In this document: positions 34,770 through 45,594 of the stretch, one piece after another | Position numbering within the stretch: position 1 is the first letter of the stretch | Layout of the letters: each line of letters starts with the position of its first letter | Assembly (NCBI RefSeq): GCF_010731875.1 | Contig: NZ_AP022595.1 | Location: 1,674,001 to 1,738,000, forward strand | Reading direction: 5' to 3' | Source: Mycolicibacterium sarraceniae | GTDB taxonomy: Bacteria > Actinomycetota > Actinomycetes > Mycobacteriales > Mycobacteriaceae | DNA: 64,000 nucleotides | The notes under the pieces: generated by a model | What the model was told of the DNA's origin: nothing | The model's input: the letters and a program-made list of their open reading frames with translations, nothing else | The model's database searches: none | Program-made: the position numbers and the translations under genes

Positions 34770-35326
34770 CGGGGCACGCTGGCGAAACTGCCCGCGTCCA
34801 GCGCGTCAAGCATGTAGCGAGCGATCCAGCCGAACGTCCCCGGTTCGCGCGGCAGGGTGGCTTGCTCGTAGCCGATGAAGACATAGACCGCCCAGGAGGC
34901 GTAAACCTCGGCCTGGCGGGTGTCGTCGACGATTTCGATCGCCGAGTCGTAGAGGATCTTGTGGCGCTGCCGGTCCACCTCGGACTGCACGGCCAGCACA
35001 TGGGGGTCGACCGAGCTCCAGGACCGGATGGCAGCCTCAGCCCCGTGCGGCAGGGAAAGCCCGACCTGGATGATCGCCTCGATGCGGCGGCGTGGGTCGG
35101 TCACTTCGCGGATCGCGCCGATCAGCCGGATCGTCCGGTCCTGGACCCAGTACGACACCAGCTCTCGGGTGTAGGTCGGCCAACTGGAGAAATAGTGATA
35201 GAACGACCCGGTCGTCACGCCGAGCCGGTTACACACTTCGGCAAGTTTGAGTCCGCCGTACCCCACATCTGCGAGCACGTCGAGGCCGGTCTCGAAGTAC
35301 GCCTCTCGGCTGGCAACGGTGGCCAT
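34766..35326 (-). CDS. TetR-family regulator of the FUSC exporter
   Basis: A 186-residue regulator. The HTH region is GYGGLKLAEVCNRLGVTTGSFYHYFSSW, at about residues 20-50 (shown by LGVTTGSFYHYF). The start at ATG 35326 (MATVASREAYFETG) removes an unlikely 50-residue arginine-rich extension. It is translationally coupled to the FUSC gene, so control of exporter expression is the natural reading. It is divergent from the aldehyde dehydrogenase pseudogene. Confidence 0.84.
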   Translation of the reverse strand: MATVASREAYFETGLDVLADVGYGGLKLAEVCNRLGVTTGSFYHYFSSWPTYTRELVSYWVQDRTIRLIGAIREVTDPRRRIEAIIQVGLSLPHGAEAAIRSWSSVDPHVLAVQSEVDRQRHKILYDSAIEIVDDTRQAEVYASWAVYVFIGYEQATLPREPGTFGWIARYMLDALDAGSFASVPR

Positions 35327-35474
35327 GACACATGACGATAGTGCGCGCCCCCGGCCAGCCGGTCGTGACGTGCTCGATCGTGACCAACTTTCCCAGGATC
35401 GGCCGCTGCGGCCTGTGCGGCGACCGCAGGCGATGGGGCAAGCTGGACACACGGGATCGATTCGAGGAGTGGGC

Positions 35475-36875
35475 ATGACCGTTCAGATCACCAATGACCA
35501 GGCCACCGATGGTGGTGCAGCCGGGGTGCTGGCCGATGTGCGCCAGGCGTTCAACAGCGGCCGCACCCGCTCCCTGACCTGGCGTTCCGAGCAGCTGCGT
35601 GCCGTGGAGCGGATGTGCGAGGAGCGCGAGCCCGAGATCGCCGAGGCGCTGGCCAAGGATCTGGGTCGGACGTCCTTCGAGGCATGGCTCGGCGATATCG
35701 GGTCGACGGAGGCCGAAGCCGCCTTCGCCCGGAAACACCTGAAGAAATGGGTGAAGCCGCAGCGGTACGGCCTGCCGCTGGCACAACTGCCCGGAAAAGC
35801 GTGGGTGCAGTTCGACCCGCTGGGCGTGATTCTGGTGATCGGGCCGTGGAATTACCCCTTCTAACTGTGCATGGTGCCGGTGGTGGCCGCAATCGCGGCC
35901 GGAAACGGTGTGGTGATCAAGCCGTCGGAGCTGGCGCCGGCCACCTCGGCGCTGATCGCACGGCTGGTTCCGGAGTATCTGGATTCTGAGGTCATCCGGG
36001 TGGTCGAGGGCGGCACCGCGGTGACTCAGGACCTGATGGCGCAGGGGTTCGACCACGCGCTGTTCACCGGCGGTACCGAGATCGGTCGCAAGATCATGGC
36101 TGCCGCCGCGCCGACGTTGACCCCAGTGACGCTGGAACTCGGCGGTAAGAGCCCGGTGGTGGTGCTCGCCGACGCCGACCTGGATGTGGCGGCCCGCCGG
36201 ATCGCCTGGATCAAGATGCTGAACTCGGGTCAGACCTGCATCGCGCCGGACTATGTGCTGGCCGACCGTACGATCGCCGCCGAGCTGACCGACAAGATCG
36301 TGGCGACGATCGCCGCGTTCCGCGCCGAAGAGAAGGATCCGTCACTGCGGATCGTCAACGAGCGGCAATTCGATCGCCTGGTGTCACTCATCAGCGCGAC
36401 CAGCGGCACTGTGGTCACCGGTGGCGGCTCGGATCGCGCGGTGCTGCGGATCGAGCCGACGGTGATCGTCAACCCGGCCGGCGATGACCCGGTGATGTCC
36501 GACGAGATCTTCGGCCCGATCCTGCCGATCATCACGGTGGATTCGCCAGACGCCGCCGTCGCGTTCGTCAACGCCCGGCCCAAGCCGCTGGCGCTGTATG
36601 TCTTCACCGCCTCGCAGCGGGTGGCCCGGGACCTCGTCGACCGGATGCCGTCCGGCGGCGCAGTGGTCAACCACGTCGCGGTGCACTGCCTTGTCCCGCA
36701 ACTTCCCTTCGGCGGTGTTGGGGCCAGCGGCATGGGTGCGTATCACGGCAAGTGGGGCTTCGAAGCGCTCAGCCACCGACGCGCCGTGTTGGCTAAAACG
36801 ACCACATTGGATGTGAAACTCATGTATCCGCCCTACACTGATCGTGCGATCAGGCTCATGCGTCGGGTGATGTAG
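35475..36875 (+). pseudogene. Aldehyde dehydrogenase (Rv0147-like) with one nonsense codon
   Basis: An otherwise complete class 3-like NAD(P)-dependent aldehyde dehydrogenase of about 466 codons. The frame reads to GPWNYPF, then TAA at 35862-35864 where relatives have tyrosine (TAC), and resumes in the same frame with LCMVPVVAAIAAGNG. Downstream parts are intact: VTLELGGKSPV with the general base Glu, NSGQTCIAPDYVL with the catalytic Cys, and EIFGPILPI. Translation could restart at ATG 35871, giving a 334-residue piece without the N-terminal cofactor-domain part. A single-base sequencing error cannot be excluded. Confidence 0.82.
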
Positions 36876-37186
36876 AGCCCCAAAACGCCTCTAGCAAACG
36901 CGCATCCCGCACCCCGAACCTTTTTGACGGGGGTACCTGCGCGCGCGAATGCGCTACTGGCAAATCCTCAGGCGTGATTCGTATTTCCACAACACTTACC
37001 TCGTGGTGACAGTCCGGTGTGCGGGACGAAAACCACAGGTTGCGCCCGGATCGCGAGCCGGAACGCCGTCGCGACAACGGTTTCCGCAGGTAGAGTTGAA
37101 TATGAGTGGAATTCTAATTTATCAGGAACGAGCAAATGTTGTTGACCGGCAAAGTTTTTCTGCCGTAGTTGTGTCACAATTTGACG
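36876..37186. other. Intergenic region upstream of TetR gene, with palindrome
   Basis: About 310 bp with no supported gene and a lower GC content toward the right. A TTGACC (37142-37147) could be a -35 element, but a good -10 at the right distance is lacking. TTGTG-T-CACAA at 37169-37179 is a perfect 5-1-5 inverted repeat ending 8 bp before the TetR start and is a possible autoregulatory site. A 43-codon open frame from ATG 37102 overlaps the TetR gene and shows no features of a real gene. Confidence 0.45.
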
Positions 37187-37819
37187 GTGCCGCATACAGC
37201 GAGTCGGGGCCCTGGTCGCCCCCCAGCAGCTAAGGCCGCGGAAACGCGTGAGCGCATCATGCGCGCCGCCCGTGAGGTGTTCAGCGAATCGGGTTATGAC
37301 GCTGCCACCTTCCAGGCAATCGCCATCCGTGCCGACCTGACTAGACCCGCCATCAATCACTACTTCGCCAGCAAACGGCTGCTGTACCAAGAGGTGGTCG
37401 ATCAGACCAACGCCTGGGTCATCGAGGCCGCTGTCCAGCAGTCGCAGCGTGAGCGGACGCTGGCTGGACGGATCCGCGCCTTCATCGGCGCGGTGGTGCA
37501 GGCCGAGGGTCAGGATCGCTCAGTTGCTGCGTTCATGGTGACGGCCGTACTCGAAGCCGAGCGACATCCGGAGTTGGCCGAGTCCAACCACGATTCGCAG
37601 GAGTTCACCCGCGGATACATCAAGGCTGCCATCCGCGATGCCATCGAGACGGGCGAGGTGCGCTCCGATATCGATATCGAGTCGGCTGCCGAGATGATCA
37701 TCGCCGTGATGTGGGGCCTGGGCTTCTACGCAGGCTTCGTCGGCGACGACAAGCGGCTGGTCGCGATCACCGATCAGTTTCTGGAGCTGCTCAACGGCAA
37801 TGCCTGGCACACCGGTTAG
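37187..37819 (+). CDS. TetR-family regulator (Rv0144-like)
   Basis: A 210-residue regulator with HTH at residues 15-60: RIMRAAREVFSESGYD, FQAIAIRADLTRPAINHYF. The GTG at 37187 starts the typical basic leader VPHTASRGPGRPPAAK. The C-terminal domain is helical (AAEMIIAVMWGLGFYAGF). By position it corresponds to Rv0144, upstream of the methyltransferase genes. The target is unknown. Confidence 0.85.
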   Translation: MPHTASRGPGRPPAAKAAETRERIMRAAREVFSESGYDAATFQAIAIRADLTRPAINHYFASKRLLYQEVVDQTNAWVIEAAVQQSQRERTLAGRIRAFIGAVVQAEGQDRSVAAFMVTAVLEAERHPELAESNHDSQEFTRGYIKAAIRDAIETGEVRSDIDIESAAEMIIAVMWGLGFYAGFVGDDKRLVAITDQFLELLNGNAWHTG

Positions 37820-37886
37820 TGATGCGGTGACATGCGCCACAGGTCGCATAGTCTGGCTAAGTTTCTCCGGTAGCATCGATCCATAA

Positions 37887-38912
<1,026 letters not shown>

Positions 38913-38990
38913 ACCCAACCCGGGTGCCTGCAGCCCCGGCGGCCCACGTATACAGAGAGTTACGTTCCGTCAGTCGGAGAAAGGTTGCTC

Positions 38991-39854
38991 ATGCCCGGAG
39001 TTGTTGATCGAGTCGTCGTCGTCACCGGTGCCGGCGGTGGTCTGGGCCGTGAATACGCCCTTACCCTGGCCCGCGAAGGCGCCAGTGTCGTGGTCAACGA
39101 CCTCGGTGGCGCGCGCGACGGCACCGGCGCCGGTCACAACATGGCCGACCAGGTGGTCCAGGAGATCAAGGACGCCGGCGGCCGCGCCGTCGCCAACTAC
39201 GACTCGGTTGCCGAGCCCGAGGGTGCCGAGAACATCATCAAGACCGCGCTCGACGAGTTCGGCAAGATCGACGGCATTGTCAGCAACGCGGGCATCCTCC
39301 GTGATGGCACCTTCCACAAGATGCCGTTCGAGAACTGGGATTCCGTGCTCAAGGTCCACCTCTACGGCGGCTATAACGTCATCCGCGCCGCCTGGCCGCA
39401 CTTCCGCGAGCAGAGCTACGGCCGCATTGTTGTCGCCACCTCCACCAGCGGCTTGTTCGGCAACTTCGGGCAGGCCAACTACAGCGCCGCCAAGCTCGGT
39501 CTGGTCGGCCTGATCAACTCGCTGGCCCAGGAAGGCGCCAAGTACAACATCAAGGCCAACGCCGTCGCACCGATCGCGGCCACCCGTATGACCGAGGACA
39601 TCCTGCCCAAGGAGGTGCTCGCGAAGCTCACCCCGGAGTACGTCGCGCCGGTGGTCGGCTACTTGTGCACCGAAGAGGTGCCCGATTCGGCCTCGATCTT
39701 CATCGTCGGTGGCGGCAAGGTGCAGCGCGCCGCGCTGTTCCAGAACGAGGGTGTCACCTTCGAGAACGTGCCTACGGTCGACGACATCGCGTCGCAGTGG
39801 TCGCAGATCGATGACCTGTCTGCGGCCGAGCACGCCACCTTCAAGCTCGGCTGA
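38991..39854 (+). CDS. Short-chain dehydrogenase, MFE-2-like (Rv0148-like)
   Basis: A 287-residue SDR with the 3-hydroxyacyl-CoA dehydrogenase layout of multifunctional enzyme type 2. VVVTGAGGGLGREYAL holds the glycine motif, VNDLGGARDG the NAD-selective Asp, VSNAGILRD and TSTSGLFGNFGQANYSAAK (shown by YSAAK) the catalytic Ser-Tyr-Lys. It probably oxidises a 3-hydroxyacyl-CoA. It has a GGAGAAAGG ribosome binding site. Confidence 0.88.
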   Translation: MPGVVDRVVVVTGAGGGLGREYALTLAREGASVVVNDLGGARDGTGAGHNMADQVVQEIKDAGGRAVANYDSVAEPEGAENIIKTALDEFGKIDGIVSNAGILRDGTFHKMPFENWDSVLKVHLYGGYNVIRAAWPHFREQSYGRIVVATSTSGLFGNFGQANYSAAKLGLVGLINSLAQEGAKYNIKANAVAPIAATRMTEDILPKEVLAKLTPEYVAPVVGYLCTEEVPDSASIFIVGGGKVQRAALFQNEGVTFENVPTVDDIASQWSQIDDLSAAEHATFKLG

Positions 39855-39861
39855 TCAGCCA

Positions 39862-39894
39862 GCGGGGGCGCCGCGCGCAGCCCCGCCGCGGCGG
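39862..39894. terminator. GC-rich stem-loop between convergent genes
   Basis: GCGGGGGC and GCCCCGC can pair around GCCGCGCGCA, and a perfect palindrome CCGCCGCGGCGG follows (39883-39894). They lie between the SDR stop and the convergent pntB stop. There is no T-tract, as is common for mycobacterial terminators, so the call is tentative. Confidence 0.4.
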
Positions 39895-39908
39895 TTCACC
39901 GCACGGTC

Positions 39909-41333
39909 TTATAGCGCGGCGTTGATGTCGTCGACCCTGTCGCGCGCATCCCCGAACAGCATCTGGGTGTTCTCGCGGAAGAACAGCGGATTCTGCACGC
40001 CGGCGTAACCGGAGGCCATGGACCGTTTGAACACGATGACGTGCTCGGCATTCCAGACCGTCAGCACCGGCATGCCAGCGATCGGGCTGTTCGGATCTTC
40101 CGAAGCCGCCGGGTTCACCGTGTCGTTGGCACCGATCACCAAAACCACCGAGGTGCTCTCGAAATCGTCGTTGACCTCGTCCATTTCGAGCACGATGTCG
40201 TAAGGCACCTTGGCCTCTGCCAGCAGCACGTTCATATGTCCGGGCAGACGGCCTGCTACGGGGTGGATACCGAATCGGACAGTGACACCACGCTCGCGCA
40301 GTTTGCGGGTCAGTTCGGCAACGCCGTACTGGGCCTGGGCCACCGCCATCCCGTAGCCGGGGGTGATCACCACCGAACTGGCCGACGACAAGAGTTCGGC
40401 GGCTCCCTCCGCGGTGATCTCGCGGTGTTCGCCGTAATCCACATCGGACCCTGCTGCTGAGCTTTCTATGCCGAAGCCTCCAGCGATGACCGAGATGAAC
40501 GAGCGGTTCATGGCTTTGCACATGATGTAGGAGAGGTAGGCGCCGGAAGATCCGACCAGGGCGCCGGTGACGATCAACAGATCGTTGGACAGCAGGAAGC
40601 CCGAAGCTGCTGCAGCCCAACCGGAATAGCTGTTGAGCATCGACACCACGACGGGCATGTCGCCACCGCCGATCGAGGCGACCAGGTGCCAGCCCAGCAG
40701 CAGCGCCAACACCGTGACGGCGATGAGCAGCCACAGCTGGGGTTCGATGACGAACCAGACGGTGAGCGCAATGAACAACACCAGGGTGCCGACATTGAGA
40801 AAGTTCTTGCCGGGCAACATCAGTGGGGAGGATGTGATACGCGCCGACAGTTTCAGGTTGGCGACGATCGATCCGGTGAAGGTGACGGCGCCGATGAATA
40901 CGCCGATGAACACCTCGGCAGAGTGGATACCGAGCATGCCCTGGCTATCGAGCAGTGCGGCTTCACTGCCCGCGAGGTGGTGTTCGACATGCAGGTAGCC
41001 GTTCCAGCCGACCAGGACCGCGGCCAGGCCGACGAAACTGTGCAGCAGTGCGATCAGCTCCGGCATACCGGTCATTTCGACCACCCGGGCACGCCACAAT
41101 CCAATGGCGGCGCCGATGGCCATAGCGCCGACGAGCAGGCCCAGCCCCAGCGGTTCGATCTGGCGGGCCAGCGCCAGCGCGATGGTGGCGACCAAGGCTA
41201 CGGCCATGCCGGCGATACCGAATGTGTTTCCGGCTCTGGATGTTTCGTGCTTCGACAATCCCGCCAGGGCGAGAATGAATAGTAGGGCAGCGATGACGTA
41301 GGCCGCGGTTGCGGCTGTCTCCAGTGTGAACAT
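39909..41333 (-). CDS. pntB: NAD(P) transhydrogenase subunit beta
   Basis: A 474-residue membrane subunit of proton-translocating transhydrogenase, which reduces NADP with NADH using the proton gradient. Residues 1-280 hold around nine hydrophobic helices; the C-terminal domain III has [15 protein letters not shown], the [20 protein letters not shown] block and [14 protein letters not shown] for NADP binding. It is separated from pntA by 5 bp and follows it in the operon. Confidence 0.95.
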   Translation of the reverse strand: MFTLETAATAAYVIAALLFILALAGLSKHETSRAGNTFGIAGMAVALVATIALALARQIEPLGLGLLVGAMAIGAAIGLWRARVVEMTGMPELIALLHSFVGLAAVLVGWNGYLHVEHHLAGSEAALLDSQGMLGIHSAEVFIGVFIGAVTFTGSIVANLKLSARITSSPLMLPGKNFLNVGTLVLFIALTVWFVIEPQLWLLIAVTVLALLLGWHLVASIGGGDMPVVVSMLNSYSGWAAAASGFLLSNDLLIVTGALVGSSGAYLSYIMCKAMNRSFISVIAGGFGIESSAAGSDVDYGEHREITAEGAAELLSSASSVVITPGYGMAVAQAQYGVAELTRKLRERGVTVRFGIHPVAGRLPGHMNVLLAEAKVPYDIVLEMDEVNDDFESTSVVLVIGANDTVNPAASEDPNSPIAGMPVLTVWNAEHVIVFKRSMASGYAGVQNPLFFRENTQMLFGDARDRVDDINAAL

Positions 41334-41338
41334 TGTTG

Positions 41339-42871
41339 TTAGCTCCTCGAGAACATCGCGAGCATGCGACGCGTCACCGCGAAGCCACCGAAGATGTTGA
41401 TACTGGCAAGCAGGATGGCGACAGCGGCCAATGCCGTGACGATGACGTCACCGTGACCGATCTGCAGCAGCGCGCCGACGACGATGATGCCGGAGATCGC
41501 GTTGGTCACCGACATCAGCGGCGTGTGCAGGGCGTGGTGCACATGGCCGATCACGTAGTAACCGATGACGATTGCGAGCGCGAACACCGTCAGGTGCACC
41601 TGCAGCGCTGCCGGGGACAACGCGATGAGCAGGAACAGCACCGCGGCAGCACCGAACGTGATGCCGAGCCGGCGGCCCATCGTCATCGGTTCTTTGACGT
41701 GCTGCACCGCGGGCGCGGCGGCCGCCGAGGCCGCAGGTGCCGCCGAGACCTGTACCGGTGGAGGCGGCCACGTCGTCTCGCCGTCGCGCACGACGGTCAC
41801 CGACCGTTGCACCACATCGTCGAAATCCAACGTCAGCACACCGTCTTTGGCTGGTGTGAGCAGTGTGAGCAGGTTGACCAGGTTGGTGCCGTAGAGCTGC
41901 GAGGCTTGGGTGGGCAGCCGGCCGGCCAGGTCGGTGTAGCCGATGATGGTGACGCCGTTGTCGGTCAAGACCGCCTGGTCTTTGACGGTGCCCTCGACGT
42001 TGCCGCCGTTGGCTGCGGCCATATCGACGATGACGCTGCCCGATTTCATCGAAGCGACCATGTCGGCGGTGATGATGCGCGGTGCGGGACGGCCGGGAAT
42101 CAGTGCCGTCGTGACGATGATGTCGACATCCTCGGACTGCTCGGCGTATAGCTGCGCCTCGCGGGCCTTGTAATCGTCACCCATCTCTTTGGCGTACCCG
42201 GTGGCCGATACCTCGGCTTCCGGCGACTCGATCGAAAGATACTCACCACCAAGGGATTTGACCTGATCGGCTACCTCGGGGCGTGGGTCGGTCGCACGCA
42301 CGATGGCGCCGAGGCTGCCGGCGGCGCCGATTGCTGCCAGACCCGCCACGCCGGCGCCGACCACCAACACCTTGGCCGGAGGAACCTTGCCCGCGGCGGT
42401 GACCTGTCCGGTGAAGAAGCGCCCGAACGCGTGCGCGGCCTCGATGACTGCGCGGTAGCCGGCGATATTGGCCATTGAGGACAGCACGTCCAGGGACTGG
42501 GCCCGCGAGATCCGTGGCACGGCGTCCATCGCCAGCACCGTGATCGGCCGGGTGGACAGCTCCTCGACGAGTTCGGGTTTCAGCGCGGGGGAGATCAGGC
42601 TGATCAGTGTCGCGCCGTCGCGCAGTGCTGCGATTTCGCTGCTGGTCGGCGCGTTGACCTTGAGGACGATGTCGGCGGCCAGCGTCTCGGTCGTCGACCC
42701 GATACCGGCACCGGCCTCGACGAATGCCTCATCGGAGAAGCTCGCCGCAACTCCAGCGCCGGATTCGACGAGCACGTCATAGCCGAGTTTGATGAGCTGC
42801 CCGACGGTCTGTGGTGTGGCGGCGACACGAGTCTCCCCCGGGAGAGACTCGCGTGGAATCCCGATGAGCAT
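41339..42871 (-). CDS. pntA: NAD(P) transhydrogenase subunit alpha, fused form
   Basis: A 510-residue alpha subunit that combines the NAD-binding domain I (starts [37 protein letters not shown] near residue 175) with the four-helix membrane domain II (from about residue 415: [15 protein letters not shown] to the end). As I recall, M. tuberculosis splits this into PntAa and PntAb; here it is one E. coli-like chain. ATG 42871 is preferred to the in-frame start at 43039, since homology begins there. Confidence 0.94.
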   Translation of the reverse strand: MLIGIPRESLPGETRVAATPQTVGQLIKLGYDVLVESGAGVAASFSDEAFVEAGAGIGSTTETLAADIVLKVNAPTSSEIAALRDGATLISLISPALKPELVEELSTRPITVLAMDAVPRISRAQSLDVLSSMANIAGYRAVIEAAHAFGRFFTGQVTAAGKVPPAKVLVVGAGVAGLAAIGAAGSLGAIVRATDPRPEVADQVKSLGGEYLSIESPEAEVSATGYAKEMGDDYKAREAQLYAEQSEDVDIIVTTALIPGRPAPRIITADMVASMKSGSVIVDMAAANGGNVEGTVKDQAVLTDNGVTIIGYTDLAGRLPTQASQLYGTNLVNLLTLLTPAKDGVLTLDFDDVVQRSVTVVRDGETTWPPPPVQVSAAPAASAAAAPAVQHVKEPMTMGRRLGITFGAAAVLFLLIALSPAALQVHLTVFALAIVIGYYVIGHVHHALHTPLMSVTNAISGIIVVGALLQIGHGDVIVTALAAVAILLASINIFGGFAVTRRMLAMFSRS

Positions 42872-43086
42872 CGATGCGATCCGATCTGGTTGGTCCTGCC
42901 GAGGCCGGGTGGAAGATGCAAGTGTATGGAATGCCAGCATCCACCTGCGTTCCCCACCCGAGCGCGGTTGGCGGTGGCCTGAGATCCCGAGTCCGGACTG
43001 CGCGAGGCCAGACGCCACCTTCCCGCGAATTGACCGCACGCCGCGATCAGCGACGCTCCACCGCGGCGTGGGTGGCCGGTGTGGCG

Positions 43087-43881
43087 CTAACCCCGTAGCT
43101 CGGTGCGAGTCCGCGCGATGTCCTCGTCGGTCACCTCGCAGGCCCGCAAGAAGCCCTTCAGATCGCCGTAGTTCTCGTCGATCGTGCGCCGGGCCGTCGC
43201 CAGATACGACTCGCGAACACCCAGCACGCCGTTGGTCAGACGGGCCTGGGCGAAGGTGAGGATCTCCGGTGTCTCACCGGCACGCTCGACCACCGATTCC
43301 ATGATGCGCTCCCGCAGCGAGTCGACAGCGTCGTTGCTGCGCAGAAAGTCGGTCAGGATGGCGTCGCGTGACACTCCGATCGCCTCCAGCACCACGCCTA
43401 CCGTGAACCCGGTGCGATCCTTGCCCGCGAAGCAGTGCGCGATCACCGGGCGACCCGCGCCCAGCAGTGAAAACACTTGACGCACAGCGCGTTGTGCACC
43501 ACCGAGGGTCGGGAACTTCTGATACTCCTCGGTCATGAACCGCACCGCCGAGGCTTCGACGTCTTCGTCGGGAACCGGGTCGGACATCATCTTCTGCCAG
43601 CTGGTCTCGTGCGGCGCCTCGGCAGTGGTGTTCGACAGATCCGGGAACGGCAGCAGATGGATCGCAACGCCGTCCGGGACGGCACCTGCACCGCGACGTT
43701 CCACTTCCTGCGGCGAACGCAGGTCGGCGACATCGGTTATCCCGAGTCCGACGAAGACTTCGCGACCGTCGTCGTCGAGCCGGCTGAGCTCACTGGACCG
43801 GAAGAACCGGCCGGGCCGCAGCCCGGCTGTGGCGGCGATATCGCGAAAGTTCCAAGCGCCCGAAAGCTGGGTGTGATTCAC
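43087..43881 (-). CDS. ptbB: Tyrosine/dual-specificity phosphatase PtbB-like (Rv0153c)
   Basis: A 264-residue phosphatase with the P-loop [10 protein letters not shown] and nucleophile Cys150. The N-terminus [12 protein letters not shown] and [10 protein letters not shown] are typical of PtpB-type triple-specificity enzymes, which act on phosphotyrosine and phosphoinositides and in pathogens are secreted. There is no signal peptide. The GTG start at 43881 overlaps the fadE2 stop (GTGA), so it is cotranscribed with the acyl-CoA dehydrogenase. Confidence 0.92.
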   Translation of the reverse strand: MNHTQLSGAWNFRDIAATAGLRPGRFFRSSELSRLDDDGREVFVGLGITDVADLRSPQEVERRGAGAVPDGVAIHLLPFPDLSNTTAEAPHETSWQKMMSDPVPDEDVEASAVRFMTEEYQKFPTLGGAQRAVRQVFSLLGAGRPVIAHCFAGKDRTGFTVGVVLEAIGVSRDAILTDFLRSNDAVDSLRERIMESVVERAGETPEILTFAQARLTNGVLGVRESYLATARRTIDENYGDLKGFLRACEVTDEDIARTRTELRG

Positions 43882-45107
43882 GCTCCGGTCACCGCCGCCG
43901 CGAATGCGCTTTTGTCGCGGCCGAGTTCGGCGCGGGCAGTGGCACGAATGTGGACCTCGTCGGGTCCGTCGAAGATACGCATCGCGCGTTGCCAGCCATA
44001 CATGCGCGCCAGCACGGTGTCGTCGCTGACGCCGGCGGCACCGTGCACCTGGATGGCGCGGTCGATCACATTGCAGGACATTTGCGGGGCAACGGTTTTG
44101 ATCTGTGCAACCAGGTCGCGGGCTTCCTTGTTGCCTAACTGATCGATGGTCCACGCAGCCTTCTCGCACAACAACCGCGCTTGATCGATCTCGTTGCGGG
44201 ACAGGGCGATTGCGTTTTGCACCATGCCCTGCTCGGCCAGTGGCTTACCAAATGCGATCCTGGTCTGCACGCGGTCGACCATCAGTGCCAGCGCCCGCTC
44301 GGCCACGCCGATCGCGCGCATACAGTGATGGATCCGGCCCGGCCCCAGGCGGGCCTGGGCGATGGCGAAGCCCATGCCCTCCTCGGCCAGCAGGTTCGAC
44401 GCGGGCACCCGGACGTTGTCGTAGATGATCTCGGCGTGGCCGTGCTGGTCCTGCCAGCCGAACACCGATGTGGAGCGCTTGATGTTGACCCCGGGAGTGT
44501 CGGTGGGCACCAGGATCATCGACTGCTGCTGATGGGACGCGGCGCCGGGATTGGTGCGGCCCATGACAATCAGGATCTTGCAGCGCGGATCGTTGGCGCC
44601 CGAGGTCCACCACTTGTGACCATTGATGATGTAGTCGTCGCCATCGCGCACGATCGCGGTCTGGATGTTACGCGCGTCGCTGGAGGCCACCGCGGGCTCG
44701 GTCATCGAGAAGGCGCTGCGGATTTCGCCGGCGAGCAGCGGCTCGAGCCACTGCTTGCGCTGCTCCTCAGTGGCGAACAGGTGCAGGGTCTCCATGTTGC
44801 CGGTGTCTGGTGCCGCGCAGTTGATGGCTTCAGGCGCGATCTCGGTGCTCCACCCCGTCAGCTCGGCCAGCGACGCGTACTCGAGATTGGTCAGCCCCGA
44901 CTCCGACGGCAGGAACAGGTTCCACAGCCCCTGGCCGCGGGCCAGCTTCTTCAGCTCTTCGACCACCGGCGGGACGGTGAAGTCGTTCGGTCCGGCGGCG
45001 GCCCGGTGCTCGTCGTACGACTTCTCGGCAGGGAAGACGTGCTCGACCATGAACTCGGTGAGGCGTTTGTGGTAATCAGCACCCTTGGCAGTCATGGCGA
45101 AGTCCAT
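43878..45107 (-). CDS. fadE2: Acyl-CoA dehydrogenase FadE2-like (Rv0154c)
   Basis: A 409-residue acyl-CoA dehydrogenase. Motifs are SAFSMTEPAVASSDARNIQT, YIINGHKWWTSGA, the interdomain RLGPGRIHHCMRAIG and IQVHGAAGVSDDTVLA, then FDGPDEVHI at the C-terminal FAD site. The chosen ATG is 45107; one in-frame start lies 18 bp upstream. It leads the fadE2-ptbB pair, an order also found in M. tuberculosis. The substrate chain length is unknown. Confidence 0.92.
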   Translation of the reverse strand: MDFAMTAKGADYHKRLTEFMVEHVFPAEKSYDEHRAAAGPNDFTVPPVVEELKKLARGQGLWNLFLPSESGLTNLEYASLAELTGWSTEIAPEAINCAAPDTGNMETLHLFATEEQRKQWLEPLLAGEIRSAFSMTEPAVASSDARNIQTAIVRDGDDYIINGHKWWTSGANDPRCKILIVMGRTNPGAASHQQQSMILVPTDTPGVNIKRSTSVFGWQDQHGHAEIIYDNVRVPASNLLAEEGMGFAIAQARLGPGRIHHCMRAIGVAERALALMVDRVQTRIAFGKPLAEQGMVQNAIALSRNEIDQARLLCEKAAWTIDQLGNKEARDLVAQIKTVAPQMSCNVIDRAIQVHGAAGVSDDTVLARMYGWQRAMRIFDGPDEVHIRATARAELGRDKSAFAAAVTGA

Positions 45108-45140
45108 GCCGCCACGATATGACACCCGTTAACTCCACGA

Positions 45141-45175
45141 CGAGGCCCTCCCGTATGACCATAGGGAGGGCCTCG
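45141..45175 (-). terminator. Strong hairpin, likely terminator of the small secreted-peptide gene
   Basis: CGAGGCCCTCCC (45141-45152) and GGGAGGGCCTCG (45164-45175) form a perfect 12-bp stem, extended inside by TATG/CATA with one bulged G. It lies 95 bp past the stop of the 58-residue peptide gene and just before fadE2 on the minus strand. A T-tract is missing. Confidence 0.7.
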
Positions 45176-45269
45176 CAGGCATGTGGAGAGAGGTTATCGA
45201 TCAATAGACCTCCGAACTCCCGCGAGAGCGGGCGACGGTTTGGTGGGTTGCGGGCCGCAATCCTCAGAT

Positions 45270-45446
45270 CTAGAGGGCGATCGAAATCCGCTCGGCGGAT
45301 GCGGGGGCATCCGGTGCCGCCATGCTCAGGCCCATGGTGTCGGCCGCCGCGGGGGTGGCGACGACCAGAGTGCCGGCCAGCACGCCCACCGCGAGGGTGG
45401 GTCCCGCCAGAGCGGTGGTCAAGCGGCGAGTGAATGTGCGGTCCAT
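45270..45446 (-). CDS. Small secreted peptide, 58-residue precursor
   Basis: A short gene with a strong AAGGAG ribosome binding site 7 bp before ATG 45446. The precursor has a basic start (MDRTFTRRL), a hydrophobic core (PTLAVGVLAGTLVVA) and a signal peptidase site TPAAA-D near residue 35, leaving a mature peptide of about 23 residues without cysteine. A strong hairpin follows 95 bp downstream. I do not recognise a family. It is divergent from the response regulator gene across 148 bp. It could be a true exported micropeptide or the remains of a longer secreted protein. Confidence 0.6.
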   Translation of the reverse strand: MDRTFTRRLTTALAGPTLAVGVLAGTLVVATPAAADTMGLSMAAPDAPASAERISIAL

Positions 45447-45594
45447 GTCTGTCTCCTTGCTCTGGGGCCGGTGACTTTCGGCCATGCAATGACTATTGCC
45501 CGCATGGGATGCCATGTCTGTCCGCTGATGAGACGTGAGTAGGGATGAAGTCTTTGTCCCCCGATCGGTGGACACGATATGGAAAGCTGCTGGT

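Noticed and set aside
37102..37233. 43-codon open frame before the Rv0144-like TetR gene
   Set aside because: It overlaps the TetR start and palindrome, has no ribosome binding site and no recognisable feature.
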